Below, in pieces: positions 5,242 through 7,166 of a DNA stretch of 7,166 nucleotides (its first letter is position 1; each line of letters starts with the position of its first letter). This stretch comes from Ruminococcus flavefaciens. Its GTDB lineage: Bacteria > Bacillota > Clostridia > Oscillospirales > Ruminococcaceae. Both the position numbers and the translations under genes were made by a program. The stretch spans positions 1-7,166 of the forward strand of contig DEDQ01000047.1 in assembly GCA_002350065.1 (NCBI GenBank), read 5' to 3'. Under the pieces are notes generated by a model, which saw nothing but the letters and a program-made list of their open reading frames with translations, was not told where the DNA came from and ran no database searches.

Positions 5242-5742
5242 TGTATTTATTGTCACCGTCTGCCAGTCGTCGGTACTGGATATGCTGACCGTAGACTGCT
5301 CACCGTGTGCTTTGAGATTGCCGCTGTAGGTGTAGATATTGATGTTATCGCCTTCACTGTTGGGGATAACAGAATAGTCACGCTTGATAGCGGTCGCAGT
5401 ATATGTTCCGCTGCTCTCTGTAGCAGTCGTTGTGTCAACGATGATGAAAGAGCGGATCGCATCATCGCCGAGCATTTCGCCGTTGGTGATATCCACAATG
5501 TCGGACTGCACCGGCAGATCAGTATGCTTGTCGAATGCGTAAGCATATGACGGAGCAAAGCCTACAACATCAGTCTGCTGGAATGGTTCATCGACGTACT
5601 GCCTGTTGTACTCGATAGGGTTCTTGCTGTGGGCAAACTGTGTGAATTTCTTTATGCGGTAATAGGTAACAGTGTTTCCTGTTCCAACCACACCCATAAA
5701 TGCGAGTATTTTGTGTCTTTCGACAATCTTAGGATTCGGCAT
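5239..5742 (-). CDS. Major tail tube protein
   Basis: This is a 167-residue protein with a GAGGAGGAA ribosome binding site upstream of its ATG. It is the subunit of the tail tube, polymerised as stacked hexamers around the tape measure. Seen in the sequence: an N-terminal segment KILAFMGVVGTGNTVTYYRIKKF (11-33), the conserved loop SKNPIEYNRQYVDEPFQQTDVVGF (39-62), a DIVDITNGEMLGDDAIRSFIIVD block (81-103), a KRDYSVIPNSEGD turn (120-132) and a closing strand pair ending STDDWQTVTINT. This order matches the major tail proteins of Clostridiales phages, and its place between terminator and chaperone is standard. No start alternative is better. The oddity is the stop: UGA is followed in the same frame by 37 open codons of acidic sequence and a strong hairpin (separate entries). 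Confidence 0.87.
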   Translation of the reverse strand: MPNPKIVERHKILAFMGVVGTGNTVTYYRIKKFTQFAHSKNPIEYNRQYVDEPFQQTDVVGFAPSYAYAFDKHTDLPVQSDIVDITNGEMLGDDAIRSFIIVDTTTATESSGTYTATAIKRDYSVIPNSEGDNINIYTYSGNLKAHGEQSTVSISSTDDWQTVTINT

Positions 5743-5744
5743 AT

Positions 5745-6170
5745 TTATTCCTCCTCGTATGTTAATCGTAATTGTATCTGATAACGTGCTGTATTGGTAT
5801 CGGCTTCAAACGCATATCCGCCCGTGAGGACTTCAATGCTGACAGGTTCGCGGTCATCTCCGAGGTCGGGGAGTATCCCCTCATCGTTCTGCTCCTTTAT
5901 CCAGTCCTCGAATTTCTCATAGAAGCCGAGATTCTCGATATTCTGAGCAACGTCCTCGCTGAAAAACTCGCGGCTTGCAAATATAAAAAGGAACTGCTTC
6001 ATGCAGCTCCCGTCAGTGTATTTCCGGACAACAGGGGCGCACGGAACAGTTTCTATCGTATATTCTATAGGCTTGTCGCCGAGAATGTCCACAAGCAGAT
6101 ATCCGTCTTTGAGCTCAGGAAATCTGAGAATGTAGTTGCGGATACACTCGATCAATGGTGATACGCTCAC
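5745..6170 (-). CDS. Phage tail terminator protein
   Basis: This is a 141-residue protein that starts with GTG in a GTGA overlap with the stop of the neck gene. AGAGGAG lies 10 nt upstream. Key matches to the clostridial phage family are YTDGSCMKQFLFIFASREFF (51-70), the helix VAQNIENLGFYEKFEDWIKEQ (74-94), and the C-terminal strand pair IEVLTGGYAFEADTNTARYQIQLRLTY (112-138). This is the minor-capsid/tail-terminator family; from memory, some database entries for it carry the misleading name 'chloramphenicol resistance protein', which nothing here supports. The protein is expected to form a ring capping the tube once tape-measure length is reached. The last codons GAG GAG GAA also act as the ribosome binding site for the tail tube gene, whose ATG follows the TAA after 2 bases. 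Confidence 0.84.
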   Translation of the reverse strand: MSVSPLIECIRNYILRFPELKDGYLLVDILGDKPIEYTIETVPCAPVVRKYTDGSCMKQFLFIFASREFFSEDVAQNIENLGFYEKFEDWIKEQNDEGILPDLGDDREPVSIEVLTGGYAFEADTNTARYQIQLRLTYEEE

Positions 6171-6520
6171 TTTCCTTTCACTCCTCTCAGGATATCGTCT
6201 TTGTGGTCGGCTTTCATGCGTTCAAAGAAGAAGGCACCTCGCAGACCTTTTGTTCCTTTTGCGGCGTTAAGACCCTCTTTTCCTCTTCCGGCGTTGGTGT
6301 AATACTGTTTTTTAGCATAAGGAACAGTATATTCAACAACACCAGAACCAAGTACAGTTCCTGTTTTACCGCTTTTCTTCATAAAGCCTTCTTTCCAAGG
6401 AACATAAGGGTCTGAATATCTTAACGTCTCACTGTCAATGTATTTCTGTGTCCGTTCAAAATTTGCTGCTGCTTTTTGCTTGAAATTCGGGTCAAATGTT
6501 ATTCCTGTGAATCTTATCAT
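6167..6520 (-). CDS. Neck/tail-completion 'minor capsid' protein
   Basis: This is a 117-residue basic protein starting MIRFTGITFD. I chose the ATG at 6520 because it forms an ATGA overlap with the stop of the preceding gene and has GGGAG 11 nt upstream; an in-frame ATG at 6538 has no ribosome binding site. Residues 36-50 (SDPYVPWKEGFMKKS), 60-74 (GVVEYTVPYAKKQYY) and 95-112 (GAFFFERMKADHKDDILR) follow the family pattern 'PYVP...G.L..S ... V.Y..PYA..QYY ... W/FFERMKA..K..IL' of proteins labelled minor capsid protein in clostridial and lactococcal phages. They correspond to HK97 gp10-like neck proteins that join the stopper to the tail. A Gly/Lys-rich insert (about 77-94) precedes the last motif. 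The TGA stop overlaps the GTG start of the terminator gene. Confidence 0.82.
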   Translation of the reverse strand: MIRFTGITFDPNFKQKAAANFERTQKYIDSETLRYSDPYVPWKEGFMKKSGKTGTVLGSGVVEYTVPYAKKQYYTNAGRGKEGLNAAKGTKGLRGAFFFERMKADHKDDILRGVKGK

Positions 6521-6840
6521 TTTGCATTCAGCTCCCAATGCTGCACGGCAGGTGAGCCGTAACAGAGATTCTCGGCAGACATTATTGTCATAGCATTTGC
6601 AGGAGGCTGCAAATCAGCGATAATGTTTCCGACTATTCTGTCACCTGTTTTCGGCTCATAATCTATTGACGCGGCAGGTATTGAAACGAAAGCTTCGTTC
6701 TGTGGAGAACGGTCAGAGCCGTCCTTCTGCGCCGTGGTCTCTTCCCAATATATCTCGCCTGTCTCATGACGTATGTAAGTGGGTGAACGGTTCTGTACAG
6801 TCTTTTCATAGATCGTACAGCCTTTACGGTTTGTGTACAT
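6517..6840 (-). CDS. DUF6751-like phage protein, probable head-closure/stopper
   Basis: This is a complete 107-residue protein. The ATG directly follows the TAA of the connector gene, and a GGAG lies 8 nt upstream inside the connector's last codons. The N-terminal part (CTIYEKTV, about 8-15) followed by a Y-x-R-x-x-x-x-x-I-Y-W strand (22-32) and the motif IPAASIDYEPKTGDRIVGNI (54-73) match my memory of DUF6751, a family seen only between connector and neck genes of Firmicutes phages. Its beta-rich character and place suggest a head-closure (stopper) ring protein that seals the connector, but this role is inferred from synteny. It ends ...ELNAK and its TGA overlaps the next ATG by 4 bases (ATGA), so the two are probably translationally coupled. 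Confidence 0.72.
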   Translation of the reverse strand: MYTNRKGCTIYEKTVQNRSPTYIRHETGEIYWEETTAQKDGSDRSPQNEAFVSIPAASIDYEPKTGDRIVGNIIADLQPPANAMTIMSAENLCYGSPAVQHWELNAK

Positions 6841-7166
6841 TTAATCAACTCCGCTGTAAAGTAGTCCTGTTATATCAAGGTGTTTGTGGATTACGGTGCC
6901 GTATATATCTTCAAGACCTGATTGCCCGCCATGAAGCCGTGCAGATATGACTCCAATACGATCAGAGCCGTTCTGATAAGTAACGCTGTACTTGCCGTTG
7001 CTTTCAGATGCTATTGTGCCTGCTCCAGCAACGGCAGAACCATCGGTAATAGAAGCATAAGTGTAGATGCTCTCAGCAAGTTCACAGCAGCAGGAGCTTA
7101 CTTTGTTTATAAGCTCCTCTGGAACATCATTTACAAGACGGTCATACGTCTGCTGATCAATGTACT
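6841..7166 (-). CDS. Phage head-tail connector (gp6-like adaptor), 5' end outside window
   Basis: The frame is open from the window edge to a TAA at 6843-6841, giving the last 107 residues; the start lies beyond 7166. The visible part has the layout of the gp6-like connectors of clostridial phages: an N-terminal helical part (residues 1-35 of the fragment, with a run of three cysteines in VSSCCCELAES), a loop rich in Gly, Ser and Ala with an S-V-T-Y motif (about 55-65), and a C-terminal helix ending HLDITGLLYSGVD. These proteins form a ring under the portal vertex and dock the tail. The position first in the row, just before stopper, neck and terminator genes, fits that job. The TAA touches the ATG of the next gene with no gap. 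The family call is from remembered similarity and gene order, not a search; the coding frame itself is certain. Confidence 0.72.
   Translation of the reverse strand, partial: YIDQQTYDRLVNDVPEELINKVSSCCCELAESIYTYASITDGSAVAGAGTIASESNGKYSVTYQNGSDRIGVISARLHGGQSGLEDIYGTVIHKHLDITGLLYSGVD

Noticed and set aside
5239..5260. Selenocysteine at the tail tube UGA
   Set aside because: A hairpin follows the UGA, but the loop is a CTG triloop with no recognised bacterial SECIS features, and a selenoprotein tail tube has no precedent I know of. Kept only as something a SECIS search can exclude.
6518..6538. Upstream ATG at 6538 as start of the neck protein
   Set aside because: No ribosome binding site precedes it and it would overlap the previous gene by 22 bases. 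The ATG at 6520 forms the ATGA overlap typical of this cluster.
1068..6950. Many plus-strand ORFs of 60-210 codons
   Set aside because: They all lie opposite well-supported minus-strand genes, have no family resemblance or consistent ribosome binding sites, and contain low-complexity translations of the reverse strand.
7072..7095. Triple cysteine in the head-tail connector as a metal site
   Set aside because: It is a lone CCC within a predicted helix, with no second cysteine or histidine cluster in the visible part.

Overview
This window is the head-to-tail segment of the structural (late) operon of a siphophage or prophage with a Firmicutes-type tail module. Every credible gene lies on the minus strand, so transcription runs from position 7166 down to 1. 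The likely host is a gut clostridial bacterium of the Ruminococcus/Oscillospiraceae kind. The reasons are close family resemblance to phage proteins from that group (from memory, not searched), AGGAGG-type ribosome binding sites, and above all a dockerin domain built into a tail protein. No integrase, lysis or replication gene is visible, so free phage and prophage cannot be told apart.

Layout in order of transcription: head-tail connector (6841-7166, 5' end cut off), head-closure/stopper-like protein of the DUF6751 type (6517-6840), neck or tail-completion 'minor capsid' protein (6167-6520), tail terminator (5745-6170), major tail tube protein (5239-5742) with a possible UGA-readthrough extension (to 5125), tail assembly chaperone of the DUF6673 type (4737-5120), Gp15-type second chaperone (4150-4740), a small zinc-ribbon protein (3977-4153), a short tape measure protein (1995-3935), a distal tail protein fused to a dockerin (1291-1998), and the N-terminal 429 residues of a Tal/prophage endopeptidase-type tail protein (1-1289, 3' end cut off).

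The genes are tightly packed. Five junctions are 4-base ATGA or GTGA stop/start overlaps and others touch within 1-2 bases, so this reads as one polycistronic, translationally coupled mRNA. No promoter or terminator is visible. The connector, stopper, neck protein and terminator would join the filled capsid to the tail. The tube protein polymerises around the tape measure with help from the two chaperones, and the distal tail protein and Tal form the tip.

Two points stand out. (1) The tail tube gene stops at a UGA, but its frame stays open for 37 more codons that are extremely acidic (19 Asp/Glu, no Lys/Arg). A perfect 10-base-arm hairpin begins 13 nt after the UGA. This could be stop-codon readthrough giving a minor long tube protein, or a recent nonsense mutation. 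(2) The distal tail protein ends in a two-loop, fully conserved type I-like dockerin after a Pro/Thr linker, suggesting that the virion tip may bind host cohesins. The tape measure protein also appears to have lost most of its conserved core by an in-frame internal deletion.
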